This document shows, in pieces, positions 1 to 9,369 of a stretch of 64,000 bases of DNA. The stretch is taken from positions 124,001 through 188,000 of the forward strand of contig NZ_JACHWB010000005.1 in the NCBI RefSeq assembly GCF_014191055.1, in the 5' to 3' direction. The DNA is from Microvirga lupini. Lineage in GTDB: Bacteria; Pseudomonadota; Alphaproteobacteria; Rhizobiales; Beijerinckiaceae. A program made the position numbers and the translations under genes. Each line of letters begins with the position of its first letter. Position 1 is the stretch's first letter. Under the pieces are notes generated by a model. That model did not search any database. It worked only from the letters and a program-made list of their open reading frames with translations, and was not told the origin of the DNA.

Positions 1-645
1 GCGCTGCATGAGATGCTGAAACAGCGCCGCGCGTTCCTGACGGCAAAGCGCCTGCTCACCAACCAGACATTCCGCGATCTCTACCGGACCGACACGCTCG
101 ACATCGACCAGCGGCTGAAGATCACGAGCCTTACGTTCCTCTTCACCGACCTGAAAGGCTCGACGCAGCTCTACGAGCGCGTCGGGGACCTCGTGGCCTA
201 TGATCTCGTGCGGTCGCACTTCCAGGTTCTGAACGAGATCGTCGCGTCCGAATCCGGCGCCGTGGTGAAGACCATCGGCGATGCCGTGATGGCAACCTTC
301 CCGACGCCGGATCACGCAATCTCGGCCGCTCTGCGGATGCGCGAGGCGATGCGCCAGCTCAACGAGGAGCGCGGGAGCGAGGACCTGCTCCTCAAGATCG
401 GCATCCATGAGGGACCGTGCCTCGCCGTGACGCTGAACGACCGGCAGGATTATTTCGGCCAGACTGTGAACATCGCATCCCGGGTCCAGGGGCTCGCCAT
501 GTCGCGCTCGATCTTCGCAACCGGCGCCGTGGTCGAGAATCAGAGAGCCTCACAGATCATTGCGAAACAAGGCCTGCATCCGGCCCTGCAGAAGACGTCT
601 CTGCGCGGGCTCAACGATGAGTTCTCGGTTTATGAAATTCCGTGA
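1..645 (+). CDS. Class III adenylate/guanylate cyclase, C-terminal catalytic part (5' end outside window)
   Basis: The frame is open to the first base of the window, so the gene is cut at its 5' end. The visible 214 residues hold a complete class III nucleotide cyclase domain. The first metal Asp is in FTDLKGST, the second in GDAVMATF, and the transition-state Asn/Arg pair is in VNIASRV. The product would make cAMP (or cGMP) from the nucleoside triphosphate. In related alphaproteobacterial proteins this domain follows a sensor or transmembrane region, which would lie upstream here and cannot be seen. The gene ends just before a palindromic repeat. Family assignment is firm; substrate choice is inferred. 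Confidence 0.88.
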   Translation, partial: ALHEMLKQRRAFLTAKRLLTNQTFRDLYRTDTLDIDQRLKITSLTFLFTDLKGSTQLYERVGDLVAYDLVRSHFQVLNEIVASESGAVVKTIGDAVMATFPTPDHAISAALRMREAMRQLNEERGSEDLLLKIGIHEGPCLAVTLNDRQDYFGQTVNIASRVQGLAMSRSIFATGAVVENQRASQIIAKQGLHPALQKTSLRGLNDEFSVYEIP

Positions 646-660
646 GAACCCACGCTACCG

Positions 661-740
661 TCATCCCCGGCCTTGTGCCGGGGATCCGCGTCTTTGCAGC
701 GGTTGAAGACGTGGATGGCCGCAACAAGTGCGGCCATGAC
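661..740. repeat. Palindromic intergenic repeat pair
   Basis: Two hairpin units lie back to back. The first has CCCCGG/CCGGGG arms around CCTTGTG (661-690). The second has GGCCGCA/TGCGGCC arms (about 715-735), flanked by GACGTGGAT and ATGACG. The same GACGTGGAT and ATGACG blocks recur at 6631-6666 and 7176-7256, so this is a dispersed chromosomal repeat family. It may also end transcription between the two convergent genes. Confidence 0.7.
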
Positions 741-761
741 GAGGAGGTTGAATCGACTGCT

Positions 762-1265
762 CTATAGGACCTTCTCGAACCGATACTCCGCCGATTGCGA
801 AATATCCGCCAGTTGCCGCTGGCCCTCGCTCTGCACATAGCCCAACCGTGTGTAGAGCCGATGGGCCGTGACGAAACGTGTGTCGGACCACAGGACAAGG
901 CGCGGTGCGCCCTTGCCGCGCGCATGCGCCTCGGCCTGGTGCACGAGGCGGGAGCCCAATCCCATCCCGCGCTGGTCCGGACGCACATAGAGCCGGTGCA
1001 GTTCCGCCGTTCCTGCTTCGGGAAAGTCCACGGCCACGCAGGCGCAGACGCGCCCGCGTTCGTCCTCGACGGCCCAGAAGGCGCCGCCGGTCTCATCATA
1101 CGATGTGCTCGGCGCGCGCAGATCCGGCAGGTCGTCATGCGGATCGACGAAGCAGCCGGGATAATCCGCGTAGCAGATTGCGATCAGCCCATAGAGATCC
1201 TGCGCATCGCTGTCGCGGACAGGTCGGATGATCGGTTGTGTTTCAACTTGCAGCGCCAGGTTCAT
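762..1265 (-). CDS. GNAT family N-acetyltransferase
   Basis: This 167-residue protein has a GNAT fold. The acetyl-CoA pyrophosphate loop appears as RPDQRGMGLGSRLV, preceded by the beta-4 strand AELHRLYV and followed by the late motif TAHRLYTRLGY. It would transfer an acetyl group from acetyl-CoA to an amine; the substrate cannot be told. The start is the ATG at 1265, which overlaps the stop of the upstream SGNH hydrolase gene in an ATGA. The two are therefore probably translationally coupled. A longer open frame runs upstream but is only a shadow of the hydrolase gene. Confidence 0.85.
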   Translation of the reverse strand: MNLALQVETQPIIRPVRDSDAQDLYGLIAICYADYPGCFVDPHDDLPDLRAPSTSYDETGGAFWAVEDERGRVCACVAVDFPEAGTAELHRLYVRPDQRGMGLGSRLVHQAEAHARGKGAPRLVLWSDTRFVTAHRLYTRLGYVQSEGQRQLADISQSAEYRFEKVL

Positions 1266-1978
1266 TGTTGCCCCTTCTTCATCATCACCGAGCCGACCGT
1301 CGCTTCGAGCACATCGTGCAGCTGGCGATAGGCCCCCACCGACAGATGAACGCCGTCCGTTGTAATCCCTTCGCGCGCCGCTCCCTCGCCGTCGCCGAAA
1401 GCTCCGTGCAGATCGACGATGGCAGCCGCGCGCCCATCCGCAATCTGCACGATCCGACGCCTCAAGGAAGCCATGGCGTCTGGCGAATAGAAGCTCGTGA
1501 GACGCTTGGCCCGCTCGATCGGCGGCGGGGTCATGACGATCACCGGCACGGCGGCGGCTTCGAAATGGCTGACGATCGTTTCGAAGTGTTCCGCCACGTT
1601 GTCGAGGGAACGCTCGCTGCAATCCTTCTTGGCATCGTTCGTGCCGACGAGCAGCACCGCGAGGCTGGGCTCGGCAGAGTTGAGCAGAAGCGGCACGCGC
1701 GGCTCCAGGGCCTCGGTCCAAATGCCGGAATAGCCGGCATTCAGCACAGGCAGCGAAGCGATGCGGTTCCAGTAGAAACCTTCGACAAGGGAATCGCCCA
1801 CGAACAGCAGTCCACCCGGCCCAACGGCGGAGCGGTGCGAGGCGATCACGATATCGCGGATCAGCCAGTGCGGCGCGAAAGGATTGGGCTGCGAGGTCAC
1901 GGGAGCGGTGCCTGCATGAGCCCCGGCGGGCGCGGGTGCGCTCCGCCGGGATGGCCGAACGGCCTTACTCGATCCCAA
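1262..1978 (-). CDS. SGNH/GDSL-family hydrolase
   Basis: The protein is a small SGNH hydrolase. Block I is FVGDSLVEG with the nucleophilic Ser, block III is VGTNDAKK with the Asn, and block V is TDGVHLS with the Asp-x-x-His pair. It likely hydrolyses an ester, for example on a lipid or acylated sugar. There is no clear signal peptide. The coordinates use a TTG that overlaps the end of gatB by 14 bases. No good ribosome site precedes it, and a GTG at 1900 is an alternative start giving about 213 residues. It ends in an ATGA overlap with the acetyltransferase gene. Confidence 0.8.
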   Translation of the reverse strand: MGSSKAVRPSRRSAPAPAGAHAGTAPVTSQPNPFAPHWLIRDIVIASHRSAVGPGGLLFVGDSLVEGFYWNRIASLPVLNAGYSGIWTEALEPRVPLLLNSAEPSLAVLLVGTNDAKKDCSERSLDNVAEHFETIVSHFEAAAVPVIVMTPPPIERAKRLTSFYSPDAMASLRRRIVQIADGRAAAIVDLHGAFGDGEGAAREGITTDGVHLSVGAYRQLHDVLEATVGSVMMKKGQQ

Positions 1979-3440
1979 GCTTGCGCTTGAGGATCTCGTT
2001 GAGGGCCTGCGGGTTGGCCTTGCCGCCCGTGGCCTTCATGGTTTGACCGACGAACCAGCCGAGCAGGGTCGGCTTCGCCTTCGCCTGCTCCACCTTGTCC
2101 GGATTGGCCGCGATGATCTCGTCCACGGCCTTCTCGATGGCGCCGGTGTCGGTCACCTGCTTCATGCCGCGCTGTTCCACGAGTTCGCGCGGGTCGCCGC
2201 CTTCCGTGAAGACGATCTCGAACAGGTCCTTGGCGATCTTGCCGGAGATCACGTTCTCGCCGATGAGCTCGATGATGGCGCCGAGCTGGGCGGCCGAAAC
2301 CGGCGTCTCGGCAATGTCCTTGCCTTCCTTGTTCAGGCGGCCGAACAGCTCGTTGATGATCCAGTTCGCAGCCGCCTTGCCGTCGCGGCCCTTCGCCACC
2401 TCCTCGAAGAAGTCGGCGGAAGCGCGCTCGGCCACCAGCACGCTCGCGTCGTAGGGCGAGAGGCCATAATCGGCCATGAAGCGTGCCTTCTTCTCGTCGG
2501 GCAGTTCCGGAAGGCCTTTCGCGAGATCGTCCACATAGGCCTGATCGAACTCGAGCGGCAGCAGGTCCGGATCGGGGAAGTAGCGGTAATCGTGCGCCTC
2601 TTCCTTGGAGCGCATGGAGCGGGTCTCGCCCTTGCCGGGATCGTAGAGGCGGGTCTCCTGGTCGATGGTGCCGCCATCCTCCAGGATCGCGATCTGGCGG
2701 CGCGCCTCGTATTCGATGGCCTGACCGATGAAGCGGATGGAGTTGACGTTCTTGATCTCGCAACGCGTGCCGAGCTCGTCGCCTGGGCGGCGCACGGAGA
2801 CGTTCACGTCAGCGCGGAGATTGCCCTTGTCCATGTCGCCGTCGCAGGTGCCGAGATAGCGCAGGATCGTGCGCAGCTTGGTCACATAGGCGCGGGCCTC
2901 GTCGGACGAGCGCAGGTCCGGCTTCGACACGATCTCCATGAGGGCCACGCCGGAGCGGTTGAGATCGACGAAGCTCATGGTCGGGTGCAGGTCGTGAATC
3001 GACTTGCCGGCATCCTGCTCGAGATGCAGCCGCTCGATGCGGACCGTGATGGTCTCGCCGGTCTCCGGCACGTCCACGATCACCTCACCCTCGCCCACGA
3101 TGGGGCTCTTGTACTGGCTGATCTGGTAGCCCTGCGGCAGGTCCGGGTAGAAATAGTTCTTGCGGTCGAAGGTGCTGCGCAGGTTGATCTCGGCCTTGAG
3201 GCCCAGGCCCGTGCGGATGGCCTGGCGCACGCATTCCTCGTTGATCACGGGCAGCATGCCCGGCATGGCCGCGTCCACCAGGGAAACGTGGCTGTTCGGG
3301 TCGCCGCCGAAGGCCGTGGAGGCGCCGGAGAAGAGCTTGGCCTGGCTCGTCACCTGGGCATGGATCTCCATGCCGATGACGATTTCCCAATCGCCTGTCG
3401 CGCCCTTGATGAGCTTCTTAGGGTTGACCGGAGCGTTCAT
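1965..3440 (-). CDS. gatB: Aspartyl/glutamyl-tRNA amidotransferase subunit B
   Basis: At 491 residues this is a full-length GatB. The N-terminal GatB/E catalytic domain opens with [11 protein letters not shown] and contains the [20 protein letters not shown] region typical of the kinase-like active site. The C-terminal part holds the helical YqeY-like tail (about residues 340-491). GatB phosphorylates the Glu or Asp on mischarged tRNA so that GatA-derived ammonia can convert it to Gln or Asn. The matching gatA and gatC lie nearby on the same strand, separated by small unrelated genes, so the three are clustered but not one compact operon. Confidence 0.97.
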   Translation of the reverse strand: MNAPVNPKKLIKGATGDWEIVIGMEIHAQVTSQAKLFSGASTAFGGDPNSHVSLVDAAMPGMLPVINEECVRQAIRTGLGLKAEINLRSTFDRKNYFYPDLPQGYQISQYKSPIVGEGEVIVDVPETGETITVRIERLHLEQDAGKSIHDLHPTMSFVDLNRSGVALMEIVSKPDLRSSDEARAYVTKLRTILRYLGTCDGDMDKGNLRADVNVSVRRPGDELGTRCEIKNVNSIRFIGQAIEYEARRQIAILEDGGTIDQETRLYDPGKGETRSMRSKEEAHDYRYFPDPDLLPLEFDQAYVDDLAKGLPELPDEKKARFMADYGLSPYDASVLVAERASADFFEEVAKGRDGKAAANWIINELFGRLNKEGKDIAETPVSAAQLGAIIELIGENVISGKIAKDLFEIVFTEGGDPRELVEQRGMKQVTDTGAIEKAVDEIIAANPDKVEQAKAKPTLLGWFVGQTMKATGGKANPQALNEILKRKLGIE

Positions 3441-3473
3441 GAGCCTTGCGCCTTTAATCTCTCGCTTTTGCTA

Positions 3474-3590
3474 AAGCATCGGACCCAAAAGTGGAATGCA
3501 CTTTTGGGACCCATCCGATGCCTCTCCATAAATGAGAGCATCGTTGAGCGCGGAAAACCGGAGCCACTTTTCCGCTCGATGCTCTCGTTT
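3474..3590. repeat. Two intergenic hairpin elements
   Basis: The stretch between gatB and the next gene (3441-3775) holds two dyads. The first pairs GCATCGGA..CCCAAAAGTG (3476-3493) with CACTTTTGGG..CCGATGC (3499-3521), with a five-base bulge. The second pairs GAGAGCATCG (3534-3543) with CGATGCTCTC (3577-3586), with an inner CGGAAAA/TTTTCCG pair. They look like dispersed repeats rather than simple terminators because neither ends in a T run. The rest of the gap is AT-rich and probably carries the promoter of the gene at 3776. Confidence 0.6.
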
Positions 3591-3775
3591 CGAGTACGAG
3601 CGGCGCTTGAACCGGTCAACCCCCTTCGAGATGAACGGACGTTCAGATAGATAAACCGTTCGTTAAGATCAGAAATAAATTATGCACAGATTTCAAAAAT
3701 AATTGCCACGCTCGAATGAAACCCCTCCGCACATTCGGCGTTGTTCGGGAGGTAAAACGGTCAAGGAGTTTCAAA

Positions 3776-4105
3776 ATGGCTATGGATCCCATGGATCGCG
3801 AACCCAACGTCTACAATCGTGAGACGAATGTCTACGATAACACCGGCCGCGGTTCGAACACACTTGCTTACGTGATCGGCGGTCTTGTTATCGCCCTGGG
3901 CCTTCTGGCCTTCCTCTTCTATGATGGCGGCAGCAACGAGCCGAGCACCACGGGCTCGACCGGCACCCAGACGGAAACCACCGCACCGCGCACCGGTTCC
4001 GGCGCAACCGGCGGTTCCTCGACGGCTCCGGCGACTCCGTCGGCCCCCGCTACTCCGTCGTCCCCGGCTCCGGCCGCTCCCGCGGCTCCGGCCAACCCGC
4101 AGTAA
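3776..4105 (+). CDS. Single-pass membrane protein with Pro/Ala/Thr-rich tail
   Basis: I do not recognise a family. The 109-residue product has a polar N-terminus (MAMDPMDREPNVYNRE), one transmembrane segment around residues 29-46 (AYVIGGLVIALGLLAFLFY), and then a low-complexity tail of Gly, Thr, Ser, Pro and Ala. The tail is probably periplasmic. The ATG at 3776 follows AAGGAG at a good distance; an upstream in-frame ATG at 3716 lacks such a site. It may act as a cell-envelope linker, but that is only a guess. Confidence 0.7.
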   Translation: MAMDPMDREPNVYNRETNVYDNTGRGSNTLAYVIGGLVIALGLLAFLFYDGGSNEPSTTGSTGTQTETTAPRTGSGATGGSSTAPATPSAPATPSSPAPAAPAAPANPQ

Positions 4106-4251
4106 TCGCGTCTCGCGTCACACTGCGCAGGATGGGCCTGACCTCACGGTCGGGCCCATTCCTTTTGCGCCTTCACTCCCAAGGAACCAACCGCAAGCTT
4201 GAGCGGTTTCGCCTGAAAGCCCCCACACGGCAGCACGTCAGGAGCCCCAAG

Positions 4252-4779
4252 ATGGCGAATAAGTCGAGCTTCACCCCGGAAGAATGGTCCCGCCTCGTCG
4301 CAAGCCCCGTGGTGGCCAGCATGGCGATCACCGCGGCGGATCCGGGCGGGCTCTGGAGCCTGCTGCAGGAATCCATGTCGAGCGGCTGGGCTTTGCTCGA
4401 AGCCAAGCAGGACGCTCAGGCCACGCCGCTCGTCAAAGCCGTGGCCGATGACATCACCGATACCGAAACGCGCAATGCCGTGCGCGAATCCTTCCAGAAG
4501 CAGTTCACAGGCAGCCAATTCGCCGATGTGAAGCGCAAGGCCGTCGAGGAGCTTCACGCCGTCTCGGGTCTGCTCGATGCCAAGGCTCCCGACGAGGCGG
4601 CTGCCTTCAAATCATGGCTGTGGAGCGTGGCCCGGAAATCGGCCGAGGCCGGCAAGGAAGGCGGGTTTTTGGGATTCGGGGGTGTGGCTGTCAGCGATGC
4701 CGAAAAGGCCACCCTGGCCGAGATTGCCACGGCACTCGGCAGCCCGGCCGGTTCCGGCGCGGGGCTGGCCGAAACCTAG
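4252..4779 (+). CDS. Conserved-looking hypothetical protein
   Basis: This 175-residue protein is mainly helical, with an N-terminal SSFTPEEWSRLVASP motif, an acidic-basic central part, and a glycine-rich loop (GGFLGFGGVAVSDAEK) near the C-terminus. No signal peptide or membrane segment is visible. The start ATG follows CAGGAG seven bases upstream. Codon use matches the host genes around it, so it is probably a real chromosomal gene. I cannot name a function. Confidence 0.65.
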   Translation: MANKSSFTPEEWSRLVASPVVASMAITAADPGGLWSLLQESMSSGWALLEAKQDAQATPLVKAVADDITDTETRNAVRESFQKQFTGSQFADVKRKAVEELHAVSGLLDAKAPDEAAAFKSWLWSVARKSAEAGKEGGFLGFGGVAVSDAEKATLAEIATALGSPAGSGAGLAET

Positions 4780-4788
4780 TACCGAGAG

Positions 4789-5103
4789 CTACCCTCTGGC
4801 CAATCGACGGGCGGCATAGGCGCCGCTCGCCCAGAGCATGGCGGCCACGAAGCGCACGGGAAACAGGGTCAGCCCCTCAGACCGAACCGGCGCGATCCAG
4901 GGGATCCCCAGACTGCTGATCGCCCAGGATACGAGCACGGAGACGGCCAGGGCCACCATGCCGATGATCAGCACCTTGCCGAACTGGTCGGCCTTCCAGC
5001 CGAGCCAGACCGCAATCAGGATCAGCACCGGATCGAAGGCCGCAGGCAGCCAATCCCACAGGGTGACGACGGGTACGGTCGGTCCCACCGGGTTCAAGCC
5101 CAC
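4789..5103 (-). CDS. Small membrane protein downstream of gatA
   Basis: The 104-residue product has at least two hydrophobic segments, [13 protein letters not shown] (about 24-36) and [19 protein letters not shown] (about 44-62), and a weaker third near the C-terminus before a basic tail. It starts at a GTG overlapping the last ten bases of gatA, so it is likely translated from the gatA message. No family is recognised. The overlap and strand make it a plausible operon partner, but nothing ties it to amidotransferase function. Confidence 0.6.
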   Translation of the reverse strand: MGLNPVGPTVPVVTLWDWLPAAFDPVLILIAVWLGWKADQFGKVLIIGMVALAVSVLVSWAISSLGIPWIAPVRSEGLTLFPVRFVAAMLWASGAYAARRLARG

Positions 5104-6608
5104 CAGGCCTGGGGCAGCTTGATGCGGCCGGCCGCATCCTCGATCACCTGACCGGCAGCGAAGAGGGTCTCCTCGTCGAAGGCGCGGCCGATGAGCTGGA
5201 GGCCCAGAGGCAGCCCCTGGGCGTCCAGACCGGCCGGCACGGCGATGCCCGGCAGGCCCGCCATGTTCACCGTCACGGTGAAGATGTCGTTGAGGTACAT
5301 CTCGACCGGATCGCCCGAGCCCTTCTCGCCGATGCCGAAGGCCGAGGACGGCGTCGCCGGCGTCAGGATGGCGTGCACGCCCTGGGCATACACCTCCTCG
5401 AAGTCGCGCTTGATGAGGGTGCGCAGCTTCTGGGCCCGGACGTAATAGGCGTCGTAATAGCCCGCCGAGAGCACGTAGGTGCCGATCATGATGCGGCGCT
5501 TGACCTCGCGGCCAAAGCCGGCGGCGCGGGACTTCTCGTAGAGTTCGACGATATCCCGGCCGTTCTCGCGCAGGCCGTAACGGACGCCGTCATAGCGGGC
5601 GAGGTTCGAGGAGGCCTCGGCCGGCGCCACGATGTAATAGGCGGGCAGCGCGTATTTGGTGTGCGGCAGCGACACCTCGACGATCTCGGCACCGGCGGCG
5701 CGCAGCCATTCGGCGCCCTGATGCCAGAGCTTCTCGATCTCCGGCGACATTCCGTCGATCCGGTATTCCTTCGGAATGCCGATCTTGAGGCCCTTCACGC
5801 CGCGCGAGACGGCGGCCTCGAAATCCGGAACCGGCAGGTCCACGCAGGTGGTGTCCTTCGGGTCGGGGCTCGCCATGGAGCGCAACATGATGGCCGAGTC
5901 GCGCACCGTGCGGGCGATCGGGCCCGCCTGATCCAGCGACGACGCGAAGGCGACGGTGCCCCAGCGGGAGACGCGCCCATAGGTCGGCTTGATGCCGACG
6001 GTTCCGGTGAAGGCCGCTGGCTGGCGGATCGAACCGCCCGTATCGGTTGCCGTGGCACCGAGGCACAGGTGCGCCGCGACAGCCGCCGCCGAGCCGCCCG
6101 AGGAGCCCCCGGGAACCAGATGGGTTCCCTCGATGGCGCCCGAAGCGCCCGCGCTCACGTTCGAGCCCTCGCGCCGCCAGGGCGACACGACGGGACCGAA
6201 GGCGCTGGTCTCGTTGGACGAGCCCATGGCGAACTCGTCCATGTTGAGCTTGCCGAGCATCACAGCGCCGTCGTTCCAGAGGTTCCGGGTGACGGTAGAC
6301 TCATAGGGCGGGTTGAAGTTGCCGAGGATCTTCGAGCCGGCCGTGGAGACCACGCCCTCGGTGCAGAACAGGTCCTTGATGCCGAGCGGAATGCCCTCGA
6401 GGGCGCGGGCCTCGCCCTTGGCGATCTTCTCGTCGGAGGCCTTGGCCATGGCGAGCGCCTTCTCGGGCGTCTCGAGCACATAGGCGTTGAGCGCCCTCGC
6501 CTTCTCGATGGCCTCCACATGGGCCTGTGTGAGCTCGGTGGCGGAGAAGGTCTTGGCCTTCAGGCCGTCGCGGGCCTCGGCGATCGTGAGATGGGTCAGT
6601 TCGGTCAC
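5094..6608 (-). CDS. gatA: Aspartyl/glutamyl-tRNA amidotransferase subunit A
   Basis: At 504 residues this is a complete amidase-signature enzyme. The catalytic Lys lies in IPLGIKDLF, the cis-Ser and nucleophilic Ser lie in the [13 protein letters not shown] loop, and the surrounding [10 protein letters not shown] block is typical. GatA releases ammonia from glutamine and channels it to GatB. Translation appears to start at GTG 6608, giving [16 protein letters not shown]; no strong ribosome site is seen. Upstream a palindromic repeat separates it from gatC. Confidence 0.97.
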   Translation of the reverse strand: MTELTHLTIAEARDGLKAKTFSATELTQAHVEAIEKARALNAYVLETPEKALAMAKASDEKIAKGEARALEGIPLGIKDLFCTEGVVSTAGSKILGNFNPPYESTVTRNLWNDGAVMLGKLNMDEFAMGSSNETSAFGPVVSPWRREGSNVSAGASGAIEGTHLVPGGSSGGSAAAVAAHLCLGATATDTGGSIRQPAAFTGTVGIKPTYGRVSRWGTVAFASSLDQAGPIARTVRDSAIMLRSMASPDPKDTTCVDLPVPDFEAAVSRGVKGLKIGIPKEYRIDGMSPEIEKLWHQGAEWLRAAGAEIVEVSLPHTKYALPAYYIVAPAEASSNLARYDGVRYGLRENGRDIVELYEKSRAAGFGREVKRRIMIGTYVLSAGYYDAYYVRAQKLRTLIKRDFEEVYAQGVHAILTPATPSSAFGIGEKGSGDPVEMYLNDIFTVTVNMAGLPGIAVPAGLDAQGLPLGLQLIGRAFDEETLFAAGQVIEDAAGRIKLPQAWWA

Positions 6609-6630
6609 GGGACTGGATCTCTTGTCTGAA

Positions 6631-6666
6631 CGTCATGGCCGGGCTCGTGCCGGCCATCCACGTCTT
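6631..6666. repeat. Palindromic intergenic repeat unit
   Basis: The unit reads CGTCATGGCCGGG-CTCGTG-CCGGCCATCCACG, a strong hairpin with GGCCGG/CCGGCC arms. It matches the units at 661-740 and 7176-7256 in both the hairpin and the flanking CATGGCC and ATCCACG blocks. It lies between gatC and gatA and may modulate the stability of a joint transcript. Confidence 0.65.
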
Positions 6667-6698
6667 AATTCCTCAGGGAGGGTGGGCAGGCTTGCGCC

Positions 6699-6986
6699 TT
6701 ACTCGACCACCTTGGGCACCAGGAAGAAGTTGTCTTCCGTGGCAGGGGCGTTCTGGACGATCTTTTGCGGATAGCCGCCATCGGTCACGCCGTCCTGGCG
6801 CTTCTTCATGACCATGGGCGTCACGGAGGTCATGGGCTCGACGCCCTCCACGTTCACCTCGTTGAGCTGCTCGACGAAGGCCAGGATGGCGTTGAGCTCG
6901 CCCTGGAGATGGGGCACCTCCTCATCCGTCACGGCAATGCGCGCCAGATGGGCGATGCGGCGGACCGTTTTCTCATCGACCGACAT
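6699..6986 (-). CDS. gatC: Aspartyl/glutamyl-tRNA amidotransferase subunit C
   Basis: The 95-residue product has the usual GatC size and motifs: an N-terminal [21 protein letters not shown] helix, the [15 protein letters not shown] central helix, and the C-terminal VEPMTSV segment. GatC wraps around GatA and GatB and stabilises the complex. It lies upstream of gatA on the same strand, the common order in alphaproteobacteria. AAGGGG precedes the ATG. Confidence 0.95.
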   Translation of the reverse strand: MSVDEKTVRRIAHLARIAVTDEEVPHLQGELNAILAFVEQLNEVNVEGVEPMTSVTPMVMKKRQDGVTDGGYPQKIVQNAPATEDNFFLVPKVVE

Positions 6987-7070
6987 GAATGGTCATACCC
7001 CTTGGAAATCTGCTGGCCGGGCTATAGCACCCGCCCGCGCCGGGGAGCAACGGCGGATGTGGCGCCCTTG

Positions 7071-7256
7071 GTGTCATTCCCGGCCGGAGCGTCAGCGGAG
7101 GGGAAGGGAATCCATAACTCGCGTGTGTGGGCGGATCCCCTTCCCGCACTTCGTGCGCCGGGATGACACCCTCTCCGTCATGGCCGGGACAAGCCCGGCC
7201 ATCCACGTTTTAAGCCGCCAAAGACGTGGATCCCCGGAACAAGTCCGGGGATGACG
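7071..7256. repeat. Cluster of palindromic intergenic repeats
   Basis: Between gatC and the UPF0173 gene lies a long imperfect palindrome: TGTCATTCCCGGC at 7071 pairs with GCCGGGATGACA near 7168, with a second pair GGGGAAGGGAATCC/GGATCCCCTTCCC inside. It is followed by two hairpin units of the family seen at 661 and 6631 (7176-7210 with GGCCGGG/CCCGGCC, and 7225-7256 with CCCCGGA/TCCGGGG). The cluster looks like a hotspot of repeat insertion and may separate the convergent transcripts. Confidence 0.65.
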
Positions 7257-7269
7257 TGCAGGGTTATGC

Positions 7270-7971
7270 TCAGACCGTCACGCCCACGGTCTTGTGCGGC
7301 ACCACCACCTGTATGCCCTTGCCGTCGAGGGCGGCCACGAAGCGGTCCGCATTGGGCACCAGCGGCGGGAAGGAGCCGTAATGGCAGGGGATGACGGCCT
7401 TTGCGTTCTTGAAATAACGCTCGACGGCGAGCGCCGCGACCTCCGGGCCCATGGTGAAGCGGTCGCCGATCGGCACGATCACCACGTCGGGCTGATGGAT
7501 TTCGGCGATCAGGGCCATGTCGCCGAAGATGTCCGTATCGCCCATGTGATAGACGGTCGGCTCGTTCATGGCCTTGACGATGACCCCGTTGGCGCTGCCA
7601 AGAGGAAAGGTCACGTCCATCTCGACGAGGCCGGACGAATGGTCCGCGCGCACCAGGGTGACGGTGAACCCGCCCTGCCCCGTGGTGCCGCCGGTGTTCA
7701 TGGGATCGAAGTGCTCGAGGCCCTGCTTGGCGAGGTACATGCACAATTCGAAATTCGTCACCACCTTGGCGCCGGTCGCCTTCGCGATGTCGAGGGTGTC
7801 GCCCACGTGATCCCCATGGCCATGGGTCACGAGAATATGGGACACGCCCTCATTGATCCTGGCCCTGTCGCCCTCGAAGGCCGGATTGCCGGTGAAGAAG
7901 GGATCGATGAGCACGGCCTTGCCGGCGAAATCGAGCCGGAAGGCGGAATGTCCGTACCACGTGATTTTCAT
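7270..7971 (-). CDS. UPF0173 family metal-dependent hydrolase (metallo-beta-lactamase fold)
   Basis: This 233-residue protein begins [11 protein letters not shown] and carries the metal-binding [10 protein letters not shown] motif (around residue 57), further ligands in GDTDIFGDM, and the late CHYGSF block. These are hallmarks of the small UPF0173/YtkL-like branch of the metallo-beta-lactamase superfamily, with two metal ions expected. The substrate is not known for the family. I start it at the ATG at 7971, which follows GAGGGAC; a longer frame exists but adds an unlikely N-terminus. It is divergent from the sugar ABC operon. Confidence 0.88.
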   Translation of the reverse strand: MKITWYGHSAFRLDFAGKAVLIDPFFTGNPAFEGDRARINEGVSHILVTHGHGDHVGDTLDIAKATGAKVVTNFELCMYLAKQGLEHFDPMNTGGTTGQGGFTVTLVRADHSSGLVEMDVTFPLGSANGVIVKAMNEPTVYHMGDTDIFGDMALIAEIHQPDVVIVPIGDRFTMGPEVAALAVERYFKNAKAVIPCHYGSFPPLVPNADRFVAALDGKGIQVVVPHKTVGVTV

Positions 7972-8101
7972 GGAAAGTCCCTCGTGTTTGGCCAGATGAA
8001 ATGGAGCGGCTTCAGCCCCTGACCATGTTCCAGAGGAACAAAACGGCGGATCGGGCTTTAAGAAGCTAAGCAATAAACATCAAGCCTGCAGGAGGATAGC
8101 C

Positions 8102-9367
8102 ATGCCACGCCTCATCGCCAGCCTCGGCCTTGCCGCCGGGATCCTCGCCTCGACCAGCGCCTGGGCGGTGGAAATCTCGATCTCGTGCAGCGCGCTGGGC
8201 AAGGAATACGAGATCTGCAAGCAGGGCGTCGATGCCTGGGCGAAGAGAACCGGCAACACGGTCAAGATCGTCTCGACGCCGAACTCCGCCACGGAGCGCT
8301 TGGCGCTCTACCAGCAGCTTCTGGCCGCAGGAGCGTCCGACATCGACGTGTTCCAGATCGACGTGGTCTGGACCGGCATCCTGGCCGATCATCTCATGGA
8401 CCTCACCGCCAAGGGTCAGGCCGACATCGACGACCACCTGCCCGCCATGGTCGAGACGAGCCGCGTCAACGGCAAGCTGATGGCCATGCCCTGGTTTGCC
8501 GATGCGGGCCTGCTCTATTACCGCCAGGACCTGCTCGACAAATACAAGCGCCCCGTGCCGCAGACCTGGGCCGACCTGACCGAGACCGCCCGCATGATCC
8601 AGGACGGCGAGCGCAAGGACGGACGCGGTGACTTCTGGGGTTATGTCTGGCAGGGGCGGGCCTATGAGGGCCTGACCACCAACGCGCTGGAATGGGTGGC
8701 CTCCTTCGGCGGCGGCGCCATCGTCGACGACAAGGGCGAGATCACCATCGAGAACCCGAAGGCCACGGAAGCCCTGAAGGCCGCCGCCGGCTGGGTCGGC
8801 ACCATCACGCCAGAGGGCGTGCTCAACTACACGGAGGAGGAATCCCGCGGCGTCTTCCAGGCCGGCAACGCCGCTTTCATGCGCAACTGGCCCTATGCCT
8901 GGGCGCTGGCGCAGGGCGCCGACAGCACCATCAAGGGCAAGGTCGGCATCGCGCCTCTTCCCAAAGGCGGCGCCGACGGGCGCCATGCGGGTACGCTCGG
9001 CGGACAGCTTCTCGCCGTGTCCAAATATTCCAAGAATGCGGACGCTGCGACCGACCTCGTCCTGTACCTGACCAGCCAGCAGGAGCAGAAGCGCCGGGCC
9101 GTCGAAGGCTCCTTCAATCCCACCATCGTGGCGCTCTACAGCGATGCGGACATCGCCAGGGCCAACCCGTTCATCGGCGATCTCGTCGACGTGTTCACCA
9201 ATGCGGTGGCGCGCCCAGCGACCGTGACGGGCCAGAACTACAATAAGGTCTCGACCGAGTTCTTCAACGCGGTGCATCAGGTGCTGTCGAAGCGCGCCGA
9301 ACCGGCCCAGGCGCTCAACCGCCTCGACCGAGACCTGAAGCGGATCAAGCGCGACGGCTGGAAGTAA
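8102..9367 (+). CDS. thuE: Trehalose/maltose-type ABC transporter substrate-binding protein (ThuE-like)
   Basis: The protein has a cleavable signal peptide (LIASLGLAAGILASTSAWA, about residues 4-22) and a family 1 extracellular solute-binding domain. Segments such as TPNSATERLALYQQLLA, DIDVFQIDVVW and AGNAAFMRNWPYAW are characteristic of ThuE-type trehalose/maltose/sucrose binding proteins of rhizobia. It would sit in the periplasm and hand sugar to the ThuFG channel. It heads a four-gene operon and has a good GGAGGA site. Sugar specificity is inferred from resemblance; related disaccharides are possible. Confidence 0.85.
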   Translation: MPRLIASLGLAAGILASTSAWAVEISISCSALGKEYEICKQGVDAWAKRTGNTVKIVSTPNSATERLALYQQLLAAGASDIDVFQIDVVWTGILADHLMDLTAKGQADIDDHLPAMVETSRVNGKLMAMPWFADAGLLYYRQDLLDKYKRPVPQTWADLTETARMIQDGERKDGRGDFWGYVWQGRAYEGLTTNALEWVASFGGGAIVDDKGEITIENPKATEALKAAAGWVGTITPEGVLNYTEEESRGVFQAGNAAFMRNWPYAWALAQGADSTIKGKVGIAPLPKGGADGRHAGTLGGQLLAVSKYSKNADAATDLVLYLTSQQEQKRRAVEGSFNPTIVALYSDADIARANPFIGDLVDVFTNAVARPATVTGQNYNKVSTEFFNAVHQVLSKRAEPAQALNRLDRDLKRIKRDGWK

Positions 9368-9369
9368 GG

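Noticed and set aside
762-1721. 319-residue version of the acetyltransferase
   Set aside because: The first 150 residues are Arg/Ala-rich shadow of the hydrolase gene; the ATG at 1265 with ATGA overlap is the natural start.
2043-3650. Long plus-strand open frame opposite gatB
   Set aside because: It is the antisense shadow of gatB, with Leu/Val/Asp-rich content typical of GC-rich antisense frames; likewise 5373-6629 opposite gatA and 8066-9277 opposite thuE.
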